Assembly: GCA_947378785.1 (NCBI GenBank)
Contig: CANCLK010000006.1
Coordinates: 1 to 64,000, forward strand
DNA from: Comamonadaceae bacterium
Lineage (GTDB): Bacteria; Pseudomonadota; Gammaproteobacteria; Burkholderiales; Burkholderiaceae_C
DNA: 64,000 bases
Direction: 5' to 3'
The position numbers and the translations under genes were made by a program. This document shows, one piece after another, positions 8,601-15,878 of this stretch. The notes under the pieces were generated by a model. It searched no databases and was not told the DNA's origin. It saw nothing but the letters and a program-made list of their open reading frames with translations. Each line of letters opens with the position of its first letter. Position 1 is the stretch's first letter.

Positions 8601-9364
8601 TGCGGTTGCAGGCCGCTGCGCGAGGTTGTACTGGCTGCGCTGTCGAGGTCTAGCGTGGCCTTCAAGGTGAATGCCGTCAGGGCGCCTTGGGCTGTGGCGT
8701 GAAGGGTCAAGGGCAGTGGCTGGGTACCGTTGGAAAGCGCCGCCTTGAGGACGCCCGACAGGCTGGCGTCTAGCGACATAGCGCCATCGGCGGCCAAGCT
8801 CGCACGGCCTTCGTAGCGGCCACCGGCGACTTGCACATGGGACAAGGTGATTGCGTGTTGCGCCCCGACATAGCGGTAGGTGGCACGCAGCTCTGTGGCC
8901 TGAACAGCGGGTTGACCGCCCCACGCGATGCGCCCAACCGCGAGGTCTTCCAGCGTGACGTCCAAGGGCAGGCGCAACGATGATGGCGGCGCTGTCTTGG
9001 GCGTGTCATTCGTGTCAATCGGGTCCAGCTGCAAACTCGCCAGATGCAGCCGGTCGATCTGCAGTCGGCCCGATAACAACGTCAGCACTTGCCAGCGCAG
9101 GTCAAGCTGCGATGCTGTGATGCGCAGGTCCTTGTCTTGCCAAATCAAGCGTCCAACGCGGCCACCTTGTCGGATGGAACCGCTCACAGCTTCAGTGCTC
9201 AAGCTGCTCGGGGCTGGCAACAGCATGGATTGGCTGACCCAGCGTAATGCCGTGGCGAGTGAGCCTTCGGTGCCACTCCACCACCAAATGCCGCCGGCCG
9301 TCAGCCCCAGTAGCAAAACTGTGCCAGCTAAAAAACGTGCAAAAAGGCGAAGTGTCCGTAGCAT
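5672..9364 (-). CDS. tamB: Translocation and assembly module protein TamB
   Basis: This 1230-residue inner-membrane-anchored protein spans the periplasm and works with TamA in outer-membrane protein or lipid trafficking. Residues about 5-30 form a single membrane anchor ending in IWWWSG. A long run of beta-rich repeats follows, and the DUF490/TamB domain occupies roughly the last 350 residues (GSLNLLGDSMSTPRLLGTI; NPTLNILAIRPNLTQRVGVE; FTVRAQAGEQTAIDLIFT). The start codon directly abuts the tamA stop codon, which implies translational coupling. Several long antisense frames inside it are codon-bias artefacts. Confidence 0.93.
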   Translation of the reverse strand: MLRTLRLFARFLAGTVLLLGLTAGGIWWWSGTEGSLATALRWVSQSMLLPAPSSLSTEAVSGSIRQGGRVGRLIWQDKDLRITASQLDLRWQVLTLLSGRLQIDRLHLASLQLDPIDTNDTPKTAPPSSLRLPLDVTLEDLAVGRIAWGGQPAVQATELRATYRYVGAQHAITLSHVQVAGGRYEGRASLAADGAMSLDASLSGVLKAALSNGTQPLPLTLHATAQGALTAFTLKATLDLDSAASTTSRSGLQPQANVSAHVLPWAAQPLPEADASFRDLDLAMLWPQAPQTQLTGTAQVAPQGPAGWSLKTTLQNRRSGPWDQQRLPLDQLQASGEWRGGKALLRSLDAQLGAGRLQASGEWSDDTNLKTTGNDWRVSVRLQHINPAALDSRLFQQRVNASAALKSVGDTLELIALQMRTRDAELTASGQFEPKTLGGKGQLRLSAPGIEAQANGELKPTTGSGQLTVKAADVQQALRWLRGLPGLAAPLASAAANGRGQLSVDWLGGWRDPQLKASLAVPTLDWQPSTADLRLRDVQVRLNGRLSQTQLTAKGRADIGTRRITLELGAEGGANAMPVSQWQAVVKQLKLSVQDPALGAGVWRLESQRTFNLRGAADLIELGSGQASLTAPTAKNSDRNATPSQALLAWQSTRWQPGEVATAGSLKGLPLAWAELLLGPQISNAGLVGNLIFDAEWDAVMGSTLKLKAQLARSSGDLTLQAETADGASTRVAAGIRDARLHVHSDGGTLTAQLHWDSARAGTAEGLLRTSLTRRSTNDSSAQNGPTIAGWGWPADAAISGQLKAQLPRLGAWSVLAPPGWRLRGSLGTHMLISGTRSAPQFSGNLQADDLALRSVVDGIEFGHGRLRAQVDGTRMRIHEFTLRGAGPNDTGGLLSAEGDVNWIDGASQVTLTAQLDRLRASIRSDRQVTLSGKLQATLTGAAANINGALKVDQARIVLPDESRPQLADDVRVRTTQTSQPAVSTAMHESRMAKIDIQIDLGNDFRIEGKGINTRMRGSLNLLGDSMSTPRLLGTITTRGGEYNAYGQRLDVETGVLRFTGPIDNPTLNILAIRPNLTQRVGVEITGTALLPSVRLYAQPDLPDAEKLSWLVLGRSSAAGGAEAALLQQAALALLGSKSGSMSGGLAASLGLDELSIRAPSSSAGTSTASAGAVTLGKRFSRNFYAAYERSLAGTVGTLFMFYELSRRFTVRAQAGEQTAIDLIFTVPYE

Positions 9365-11206
9365 TTAAAACACAAAGCCAACGCTGACGTGGAGCCGAAC
9401 CTGCTGGGTTTTCACGCCGTAGGCCAGATCAATTTGCAGGGGACCGATCGGGCTCTTCCACCTTGCGCCGGCACCCACGCCGACGGCGATATGGCGCTGC
9501 AGATCCGCCGCGCTGTCCGCCACATTGCCAGCGTCAACGAAGAGGGTGCTTTCCCAATCGGTCGGCAAGCCACCGCTCAAAATCGGCCGTTGCCACTCGG
9601 CGCTGGCGACGGCCATGTAGTGACCGGGGCCGGTGCTGCCATTGGGCAAGGCGATGCCAATGTCGCGCAGCCCGTAGCCGCGCACGGTGGTGTCGCCGCC
9701 GGTGCGAAACAGCTGGGTCGCCGGCATGGCCGCATCGTTGGCGACCACCACCGCGCCGCCTTCTGCGCGCATGGCAATGCGGCCGCGCTCGAGTGGTGCG
9801 ATGCCCAGCCAGCGGCCAACCGCACGCACAAAAGGTTGGCGGTTCGATCCCATCGTGGTGCCGCCGCCAACGTCAAATCCGAGTCCGTAGCCGCGAGAGG
9901 GAAAGGGCAGGCTGTCAAAGTAGCGGCCGGTCCAGCCGTAGTTCAGGCTCAGCGCTGAGCCGTCGCCGAGGCGTGCGTCGTCCAGTGTGCTGGCGGTGCC
10001 GCTGGCGGTCACCGTCGCACGGTCGTATTGCAGGTAAGTGGAGCGGTCGATACGGTCACCGATTTGGACTTGTCCGAAGCGCAGGGTTTGCGCATCGGTG
10101 ACCAATTCGTTGTCGTCCAGCCGCGAGACGCGAGCCAGCGTGACCCAGCGCCAGTTGTCGGCATCGGGCAGGGACGTCCATTCGGTCTGCGCCAGCGGGA
10201 GTTTTTTGTCCAGTTGCAGCTTGGTCACAGCCCGCCAGTCAAGACCGGGTATGCGGTTGTGCGTGTGTTCGATCGAGGCACGCGGTCCGGTGTCGGTGGT
10301 CAGGCCGACGCCGAGCACGACTTTTTGCAGCTTGGCTTCGCGCACCTGCACGGTGACCGGTGCGGCATTGGGGTCGCTGTCCGGGTCGACCAGCACATAG
10401 GCTGAATCAAAGTACCCGCTGCCGGCCAGTCGTTGCTGGGCTTCAACGAGTTTACGCTGGTCGTAAATATCGCCGGGATTCAAGCGCGCCAGACGCGGCA
10501 CCAGCACCGGGTCGTAGCGCTCGAGGCCACTGACCTTGAGCGCGCCCAAGCGGTAGAGTGGGCCGGAGTCCAGTTCTAGGGTGAGCGTGGCTGCGTGTGA
10601 AGGCGGGTCAATGTCTGCGAGGCTGTATGAAATTTTTCCTGCTGGGTAACGCCGTGCCACCAGTTGCCGCAGTGCTTGCGTCTTGGCGGCGTCCCAGCCG
10701 TCTTGTGTGAAAGGCTGGTCGGATGGCAAGCGCCAGCTGAGCTTGATGCTGTCTCGCTGCCTCGCGGCATCTGCATCGAGAGAGGTCGCAATATCACCCT
10801 TGAAGCGCAGCTCGGATTGCACTGTGCGGGTAGCCTCTCCAAGCTCGACCTTGATCAGAATAGTGGGCGCTGTCGGTTGTGTCGGTTGTGTCGGCGGGCT
10901 GTCGGCTGCACTCCGGCTGATTTGAACGTCCGGGCTGAAATAGCCCAAAGTGCCAAGCAGATTGCGCACATCACTGTCGGCCAGCACGATGAGCCGAGCC
11001 AGTTCAGCGTCTTCTAGGTCGGTCACGGCGCGGTAGCGCTGGAGTTGCAGATGGCGCTCAAGCAAGTCGCGTATGTTCGCCGGCGCTTCGATGCGAATGT
11101 CGAATGAGTTGGTATTGGCGCTGGCCTGGCTGATCAGTGCTGTCCACAGCGCTATGGCGCTGACAACAGTGGAGAAAGAAAAGCGGCGTAGTTTGTCGAA
11201 TGTCAC
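9365..11206 (-). CDS. tamA: Outer-membrane assembly factor TamA (BamA/Omp85 family)
   Basis: This 613-residue protein has a signal peptide (to about residue 30), POTRA-type domains over roughly residues 33-290 and an Omp85 beta-barrel to the C-terminus. Barrel landmarks are GGDTTVRGYGLRDIG (the conserved lid-lock RGY region), YMAVASAEWQRPI and LFVDAGNVAD. It ends in ...VRLHVSVGFVF, with the terminal Phe expected of an outer-membrane barrel. It precedes tamB with no gap and follows the VWA-protein gene by 16 bases, so all five reverse-strand genes from moxR to tamB may be one transcript. Confidence 0.93.
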   Translation of the reverse strand: MTFDKLRRFSFSTVVSAIALWTALISQASANTNSFDIRIEAPANIRDLLERHLQLQRYRAVTDLEDAELARLIVLADSDVRNLLGTLGYFSPDVQISRSAADSPPTQPTQPTAPTILIKVELGEATRTVQSELRFKGDIATSLDADAARQRDSIKLSWRLPSDQPFTQDGWDAAKTQALRQLVARRYPAGKISYSLADIDPPSHAATLTLELDSGPLYRLGALKVSGLERYDPVLVPRLARLNPGDIYDQRKLVEAQQRLAGSGYFDSAYVLVDPDSDPNAAPVTVQVREAKLQKVVLGVGLTTDTGPRASIEHTHNRIPGLDWRAVTKLQLDKKLPLAQTEWTSLPDADNWRWVTLARVSRLDDNELVTDAQTLRFGQVQIGDRIDRSTYLQYDRATVTASGTASTLDDARLGDGSALSLNYGWTGRYFDSLPFPSRGYGLGFDVGGGTTMGSNRQPFVRAVGRWLGIAPLERGRIAMRAEGGAVVVANDAAMPATQLFRTGGDTTVRGYGLRDIGIALPNGSTGPGHYMAVASAEWQRPILSGGLPTDWESTLFVDAGNVADSAADLQRHIAVGVGAGARWKSPIGPLQIDLAYGVKTQQVRLHVSVGFVF

Positions 11207-11222
11207 GCGGGCAAGTTTACGG

Positions 11223-12434
11223 TCACTTGGTCAGCAGACGCATGGCTTCTTCAAGGCCTTTGAGTGTCAAGGGGTACATCCGGTTGCTGACCAGTTGTTG
11301 CATCACGGCGATGCTTTGTCGGTATTGCCAGACACCTTGGGGTTCGGGGTTGATCCAAGCGAATTTCGGGAAGGCGCTGGTCAAACGCTGTATCCATTCA
11401 GCGCCGCTTTCTGCGTTGTTGTATTCCACGCTGCCACCAGGCTGAAGAATTTCGTAAGGGCTCATGGTGGCGTCGCCGATAAAGATGAGCTTGTAGTCTT
11501 TGTTGTACTTGCGGATGATGTCCAACGTGGCAAATTTTTCACTGAAGCGGCGGCGGTTGTTCTTCCACATGAAGTCATAGACGCAGTTGTGAAAGTAATA
11601 AAACTCTAGGTGTTTGAACTCGGACTTACTGGCTGAGAACAACTCTTCGACGCGAGCGATGTGCTCGTCCATGGTGCCGCCCACATCCATCAGCAGCAGC
11701 ACTTTCACGTTGTTGTGACGCTCGGGCACCATCTTGATGTCGAGCCAGCCGGCATTCGCTGCGGTGGACTTGATGGTGTCGTCGAGGTCTAGCTCTTCAG
11801 CGCTGCCTTGGCGGGCAAATTTACGCAGCCGTCGCAGCGCCACCTTGATGTTGCGTGTGCCGAGTTCTTGCGAGTCGTCGTAGTCTTTGTAGGCGCGTTG
11901 GTCCCACACTTTGACGGCACTTCTGTTGCGGCTTTTTTCCTGTCCGATCCGGATGCCTTGCGGATTGAAACCATTCGCTCCAAAGGGTGATGTACCGCCG
12001 GTGCCAATCCATTTGCTGCCGCCTTCGTGGCGTTCCTTCTGTTCTTCAAAACGCTTTTTCAGCGTTTCCATGAGCTCGTCCCAGCCCATCTTCTCGATCT
12101 TTGCCTTGTCTTCGGCGCTGAGCTCAAGCTCCAAGTTTTTGCGCAGCCATTCGAGCGGAATGTCCTTGGTGAAGTCGGCGACCATCTCGACGCCTTTGAA
12201 GTAGGCGGCGAAGGCGCGGTCGAACTTGTCGTAGTGTTTTTCGTCCTTCACCAGCACGGTGCGGCTCAGGTAATAAAAATCATCAATCTTGTAAGCGCCT
12301 TCGCCAGACGGATCGGCGTCGCCGCTGTTCGGCCCGACCACGCCGGCCTTCAGCGCTTCCAGCAGCGTCAGGTATTCCTTGACCGACACCGGCAACTTGG
12401 CCGAGCGCAAGGTGTAAAAAAAATCAATCAGCAT
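11223..12434 (-). CDS. VWA-domain protein (CoxE-like), partner of MoxR ATPase
   Basis: This 403-residue soluble protein belongs to the von Willebrand A family typically encoded beside MoxR AAA ATPases, where the pair acts as a chaperone-like insertion or maturation machine. The N-terminus (FFYTLRSAKLPVSVKEYL) is the CoxE-type entry. The middle is charged and flexible (about residues 140-190). The VWA domain starts near residue 240 with LLLMDVGGTMDEHI: the metal site reads D-x-G-x-T instead of the usual D-x-S-x-S, which could still bind metal through Thr. The client is unknown. Its start overlaps the upstream small gene by 11 bases. Confidence 0.88.
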   Translation of the reverse strand: MLIDFFYTLRSAKLPVSVKEYLTLLEALKAGVVGPNSGDADPSGEGAYKIDDFYYLSRTVLVKDEKHYDKFDRAFAAYFKGVEMVADFTKDIPLEWLRKNLELELSAEDKAKIEKMGWDELMETLKKRFEEQKERHEGGSKWIGTGGTSPFGANGFNPQGIRIGQEKSRNRSAVKVWDQRAYKDYDDSQELGTRNIKVALRRLRKFARQGSAEELDLDDTIKSTAANAGWLDIKMVPERHNNVKVLLLMDVGGTMDEHIARVEELFSASKSEFKHLEFYYFHNCVYDFMWKNNRRRFSEKFATLDIIRKYNKDYKLIFIGDATMSPYEILQPGGSVEYNNAESGAEWIQRLTSAFPKFAWINPEPQGVWQYRQSIAVMQQLVSNRMYPLTLKGLEEAMRLLTK

Positions 12435-12639
12435 GGCGGTTGCGCCAGCGTCGCGCTATTTGCAGGCCCAGTCCGCCGCCGATGCCGACCAGCACGATGC
12501 CCACAATACTGCTGTTGCTGTAGCCGGGATCGAAGATGTCCAGGCCAAGCAAGTGACCTGCCCAATAACCGATCAAAGCACCACCGATAAAACCGATGGC
12601 ATCTGACAGGCCTTCTTTCAGCATTGATTTGGGATTCAT
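12424..12639 (-). CDS. Small glycine-rich membrane protein
   Basis: This 71-residue protein has two hydrophobic segments: residues about 13-32 (AIGFIGGALIGYWAGHLLG) and 44-61 (SIVGIVLVGIGGGLGLQIA). Both are glycine-zipper-like, and it ends in a basic tail (RRWRNRHAD). No family name can be given. Its 3' end overlaps the VWA-protein start and it sits 36 bases after moxR, so it is co-expressed with that pair and could anchor the ATPase/VWA machine to the membrane; that role is inference. Confidence 0.72.
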   Translation of the reverse strand: MNPKSMLKEGLSDAIGFIGGALIGYWAGHLLGLDIFDPGYSNSSIVGIVLVGIGGGLGLQIARRWRNRHAD

Positions 12640-12675
12640 GTGACCAACTCTCCAAGTGACTAAAGAAGGCGCAGA

Positions 12676-13518
12676 CTACCGGTTTTGGCGTTGCATGAAC
12701 ACCAGTTTTTCAAACAGCGTCACATCTTGCTCGTTCTTCAGCAGCGCACCCACCAGCGGTGGCACCGAGACTTTGTTGTCTTGGCTTTGCAGCACATCGA
12801 GTGAAATGTCTTCTGCCACCAGCAGTTTGAGCCAGTCCAACAGTTCACTGGTCGACGGTTTTTTCTTCAAGCCGGGCAGGTTGCGCACATCGTAGAACGT
12901 CTTCATGGCGGCAGCGAGTAATTCTTTTTTCAGGCCCGGGACATGCACGTCGACGATTTTTTTCATGGTCTCCGCATCCGGAAACTTGATGTAGTGAAAA
13001 AAGCACCTGCGCAGAAATGCGTCGGGCAGTTCTTTCTCGTTGTTTGAGGTGATGAAGACCAGCGGCCGGTGTTTGGCTTTGATCAATTCGCGGGTTTCGT
13101 AGCAGTAGAACTCCATGCGGTCGATCTCGCGCAGCAAGTCATTTGGAAATTCAATGTCGGCCTTGTCGATTTCGTCGATCAGCAGCGCCACGGGTTGGTC
13201 CGCGGTGAAAGCTTGCCACAAGACACCCTTGAGGATGTAGTTGTGAATGTCTTTCACCTTCTCGTCGCCCAACTGCGAGTCGCGCAGGCGGGAGACGGCA
13301 TCGTATTCGTACAGACCTTGTTGCGCCTTGGTGGTCGATTTGATGTGCCACTGCAGCAGCGGCAGCTTGAGCGCCTCGGCCACTTCCTCCGCCAACATGG
13401 TTTTGCCGGTGCCGGGTTCGCCCTTGACCAGCAGCGGCTTGCGCAGCGTAGCGGAGGCGTTCACGGCCAGCATCAGGTCTTCAGTGGCGACGTAGTTTTG
13501 GGAGCCTTGAAATTTCAT
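12676..13518 (-). CDS. MoxR-family AAA+ ATPase
   Basis: This 280-residue ATPase is judged from Walker A GEPGTGKT (about residue 33), Walker B LLIDEIDKAD, sensor 1 FITSNNEKELPDAFLRRC with the arginine finger, and a small C-terminal lid. MoxR proteins remodel or mature protein complexes together with VWA partners, here encoded two genes downstream. The ATG at 13518 (MKFQGSQNYVAT) is chosen over an upstream in-frame start because the extra residues do not look coding. It is divergent from cytochrome c4, with about 110 bases between the starts. Confidence 0.92.
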   Translation of the reverse strand: MKFQGSQNYVATEDLMLAVNASATLRKPLLVKGEPGTGKTMLAEEVAEALKLPLLQWHIKSTTKAQQGLYEYDAVSRLRDSQLGDEKVKDIHNYILKGVLWQAFTADQPVALLIDEIDKADIEFPNDLLREIDRMEFYCYETRELIKAKHRPLVFITSNNEKELPDAFLRRCFFHYIKFPDAETMKKIVDVHVPGLKKELLAAAMKTFYDVRNLPGLKKKPSTSELLDWLKLLVAEDISLDVLQSQDNKVSVPPLVGALLKNEQDVTLFEKLVFMQRQNR

Positions 13519-13577
13519 GTTGCGTTGGAATGAAAGTGGATGGGGGGATTGTGCAGGGAGGCTGTGACTCGCAGCTA

Positions 13578-13583
13578 TATAAT
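13578..13583 (+). promoter_or_regulatory. Putative -10 box of the cytochrome c4 gene
   Basis: A perfect TATAAT lies 45 bases before the cytochrome c4 start in the divergent gap with moxR. No convincing -35 box is seen at the normal spacing, so the assignment rests on the -10 alone. Confidence 0.4.
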
Positions 13584-13628
13584 CTGGGGTAGTTTTACGA
13601 TGAATTTCAACAGATTGTGCGCGCAAAA

Positions 13629-14291
13629 ATGATTAAGCTGCTCCCCACTATTCTCGCTCTGGCCGTCTCGTTCGTGAGTTTCACGGCCCAAGCTCAGGAC
13701 ATCACAGGCAACGCCCAAGCCGGCCAGAAGATCAATGCCATGTGTATTGGCTGTCACGGTATCAAAGGCTACCAAGCCAGCTTTCCGGAAATCTACAAAG
13801 TGCCGATGATTTCTGGTCAAAATGCCAAGTACATTGTTTCGGCTTTGAGCGCCTACAAAAAAGGCGAACGCAAGCACCCGACCATGCGCGGTATCTCCGA
13901 AAGCTTGACCGACCAGAACATGGCTGATCTCGCGGCTTATTACAGCGGTCATGGCTTGGTCGAGGGCCAGTTGGCACCCAAAGAAGTCAAAGCGCCTAGT
14001 GTTGAGGTGGCTGCTCTGTTGGGTAAAGCCAATTGCGCGTCTTGCCACGGTGCCAATTTCAGCATGCCGATTGACCCCGCTTATCCCAAAATTGGTGGTC
14101 AACATGCTGACTACCTGTACGTGGCGCTAAAAGGCTACAAAACCATCGATAACGCCAAAGTCGGTCGTGCCAACCCGATCATGGCCAGCATGGCCAAGCA
14201 GTACAGCAACGCTGAACTCAAGCTGTTGGCAAACTACATCTCTTCCGTTCAGGGCGACGTCAAAGTCGTGCCACAAAGCCGCTTCCGCTGA
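13629..14291 (+). CDS. Diheme cytochrome c4
   Basis: This periplasmic electron carrier has two homologous cytochrome domains. The leader ends at FTAQAQ. Heme 1 is CIGCH (near residue 40) with distal Met in HPTMRGI. Heme 2 is CASCHG (near residue 135) with distal Met in NPIMASMAKQY. The second domain keeps the family phrase YPKIGGQHADYLYVALKGYK. Length (220 residues) is usual for c4, which commonly feeds cytochrome c oxidases such as the one encoded at 53.6 kb. The ATG at 13629 is preferred over a start four codons earlier because it puts the Lys next to the leader. A strong terminator follows. Confidence 0.92.
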   Translation: MIKLLPTILALAVSFVSFTAQAQDITGNAQAGQKINAMCIGCHGIKGYQASFPEIYKVPMISGQNAKYIVSALSAYKKGERKHPTMRGISESLTDQNMADLAAYYSGHGLVEGQLAPKEVKAPSVEVAALLGKANCASCHGANFSMPIDPAYPKIGGQHADYLYVALKGYKTIDNAKVGRANPIMASMAKQYSNAELKLLANYISSVQGDVKVVPQSRFR

Positions 14292-14322
14292 AGTTGACTC
14301 TGGCGGGCTTGACGGTCCACCC

Positions 14323-14360
14323 CATGCAAAAAGCCGCTCCTATAAGCGGCTTTTTGCATG
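14323..14360 (+). terminator. Rho-independent terminator after cytochrome c4
   Basis: A perfect 16-base inverted repeat, CATGCAAAAAGCCGCT and its complement, encloses the 6-base loop CCTATA. The T-run inside the distal arm makes it an effective terminator, probably in both directions. Confidence 0.9.
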
Positions 14361-14432
14361 GAGCGTTGGGTTTTGATCATTTTCAATTCCCGTTTTGTTG
14401 TGAAGCTGAACTCTTTGGGGAATAAGGACCTT

Positions 14433-14642
14433 GTGAATCAATCCATTGCTCATGCCGAACTCATCGCTTCTTTCAGAAGGGCGGAGGTAGATGCGTGTCA
14501 CAAATTCGGATTGATCCAAGCGGTTGAAAAAAAGGGGCCTAAGGCCATTCAGGTGGCCGTCGAAACCGCTGCTAAGGCTGCAAAACGCAGGGATTCATTT
14601 GCCAAAAAATTGAATGCTCTGGGTGTCAACCCCAATGATTAA
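14433..14642 (+). CDS. Small hypothetical protein, basic
   Basis: A possible 69-residue protein starting at GTG, with an AAGGA four bases upstream, which is somewhat close. The sequence is helical and rich in Ala and Lys (AVEKKGPKAIQVAVETAAKAAKR). No family is recognised. It lies between the c4 terminator and the convergent DUF1841 gene and has no obvious partner. The longer reading from 14358 begins inside the terminator and is unlikely. Confidence 0.35.
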   Translation: MNQSIAHAELIASFRRAEVDACHKFGLIQAVEKKGPKAIQVAVETAAKAAKRRDSFAKKLNALGVNPND

Positions 14643-14662
14643 GCGGCGCACTGTGCGTTGGC

Positions 14663-15097
14663 TTAATCTCTTGTGGCGTGGCGTTGCACGCAGTCGATGT
14701 AGGCCGCGCCGTCTGGTGGGCGACCGGCGCGCTGGCTTTCCCAGACCATCTGGCCTAGGCAGTCCATGGTTTCGTGGTGGGCTGTGTGCAGCGAGTTGCG
14801 GCGGGCGGTGAGTAATTCAACGGCTTGGCGGATGCCGCGTGGCTGGTCAATCGAGCATTGTTCGCTGATCGTCAGGTGCATCGACAAATGCAAAAAGGGA
14901 TTAGTCTTGCCGCTTTCGACGTCATACATTTTGGCGATGGCGGCTTCCGCATCGGCAAAGTCCTGATGGTATTCAGGGTGCTCGTCGATCCACTGGCTGA
15001 CGATGGTTTCCATGGCGTCGAGGGGTGCGCTAGCCAAGGATTTAGCATAGACCGCACAGAAGAAGGTGCGGACATCTGATTGAGAAGGCGTGAACAT
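14663..15097 (-). CDS. DUF1841 family protein
   Basis: This 144-residue protein carries the DUF1841 hallmark ETNPFLHLSMHL-type block (here KTNPFLHLSMHLTISEQ) followed by SIDQPRGIRQ. The N-terminus (MFTPSQSDVRTFFCAVYAKS) and the HPEY motif also fit. No biochemical role is known for the family, which is widespread in beta- and gamma-proteobacteria. It stands alone between a convergent small reading frame and the toxin-antitoxin pair. Confidence 0.87.
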   Translation of the reverse strand: MFTPSQSDVRTFFCAVYAKSLASAPLDAMETIVSQWIDEHPEYHQDFADAEAAIAKMYDVESGKTNPFLHLSMHLTISEQCSIDQPRGIRQAVELLTARRNSLHTAHHETMDCLGQMVWESQRAGRPPDGAAYIDCVQRHATRD

Positions 15098-15137
15098 GGC
15101 TAAAGCGTAGCACGGGCTTTGGTCGTCATTTCCATCG

Positions 15138-15551
15138 TCACTTTGGGGTCGCGGTGAACGGGTTCAGCACGCTCACACCAAAGCTCTTGAAGTCCGTCAC
15201 GTTTCGAGTGACCACCGTGAGCTTGCGTACTTTCGCTGTGGCCGCAATCATGGCGTCTTCATAGAGCGTGTCGGATGTTTTGTGCATCAGTCGAGCCCAC
15301 GCCCTGAATGTCAGCGCATCCATTGGCAGCACGTTGAATGAGCTAGAGAGGAGTGCGAGCCATTGTTCAAGCTCTGTCGCCTTTGACTCGTCTTGTTCTC
15401 GGGTCAACTCAATACCGGCTTGAATTTCGCCAATCGTGACCGCCGAAATATGCAGGTCTGCGTCTGGGATGCCTTGAATCCACTGCACTACTGCGCCGTG
15501 CGGCTTTAGTTTGCGAAGTTCCGAGACGACATTCGTGTCAAGCAAATACAT
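15138..15551 (-). CDS. VapC-type PIN-domain toxin (putative RNase)
   Basis: This 137-residue PIN protein has the acidic residues expected of the metal-dependent nuclease site: D5 in MYLLDTNVVSE, E in the ITIGEIQAGIE-like segment (VTIGEIQAG), and the later acidic cluster LYEDAMIAATA and TRNVTDFKSF. FitB/VapC-type toxins cut structured RNA such as initiator tRNA; the target here is unknown. It lies 5 bases downstream of its antitoxin gene, the usual antitoxin-first order. Confidence 0.88.
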   Translation of the reverse strand: MYLLDTNVVSELRKLKPHGAVVQWIQGIPDADLHISAVTIGEIQAGIELTREQDESKATELEQWLALLSSSFNVLPMDALTFRAWARLMHKTSDTLYEDAMIAATAKVRKLTVVTRNVTDFKSFGVSVLNPFTATPK

Positions 15552-15556
15552 CGTGC

Positions 15557-15814
15557 TTACCGCAGCAGGGTGGGTGCGCGCCGTCGAGCCCGGCCCCTGT
15601 CAGGGGCCAGCGTTTCGGTCCGCCCTTGATTTGACAGCAGCAGTTCCTTCAGCGAAGGTTGCGCAGAGGCTCGCAATCGGCGCCACTCGTCAGCAGGAAC
15701 CAAAACCGCAGCTTCGGCACCTCTTTTGGTGACCATCTGCGGCCCTTCAGTCAAGCACCTTTCAAGGAACTCGCTGAACCGAGCCTTTGCGTCCTGTACG
15801 GGCCAAGATTGCAT
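15557..15814 (-). CDS. Phd/YefM-family antitoxin
   Basis: This 85-residue protein has the Phd/YefM DNA-binding start WPVQDAKARFSEFLERCL and the phrase GPQMVTKRGAEAAVLVPADEW. Its C-terminus, which should wrap the toxin, ends in an unusual basic run (RGRARRRAPTLLR). Antitoxins of this family bind their own promoter, and a three-repeat site lies just upstream of the start. Confidence 0.88.
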   Translation of the reverse strand: MQSWPVQDAKARFSEFLERCLTEGPQMVTKRGAEAAVLVPADEWRRLRASAQPSLKELLLSNQGRTETLAPDRGRARRRAPTLLR

Positions 15815-15829
15815 AAATTCTCCCTTAGT

Positions 15830-15865
15830 TGATCAGTTATCTGACCAGTTAGCTGACTAGTTTAA
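15830..15865 (-). promoter_or_regulatory. Three 12-bp tandem repeats, likely antitoxin operator
   Basis: On the + strand the units read TGATCAGTTATC, TGACCAGTTAGC and TGACTAGTTTAA. They are in exact 12-base register, so they lie on one face of the helix. They start 15 bases upstream of the antitoxin ATG, where an autoregulatory operator is expected. Confidence 0.6.
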
Positions 15866-15878
15866 CGCCAAAGCAGAA

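Noticed and set aside
14358-14432. Upstream start for the small gene after cytochrome c4
   Set aside because: The start would lie within the terminator hairpin.
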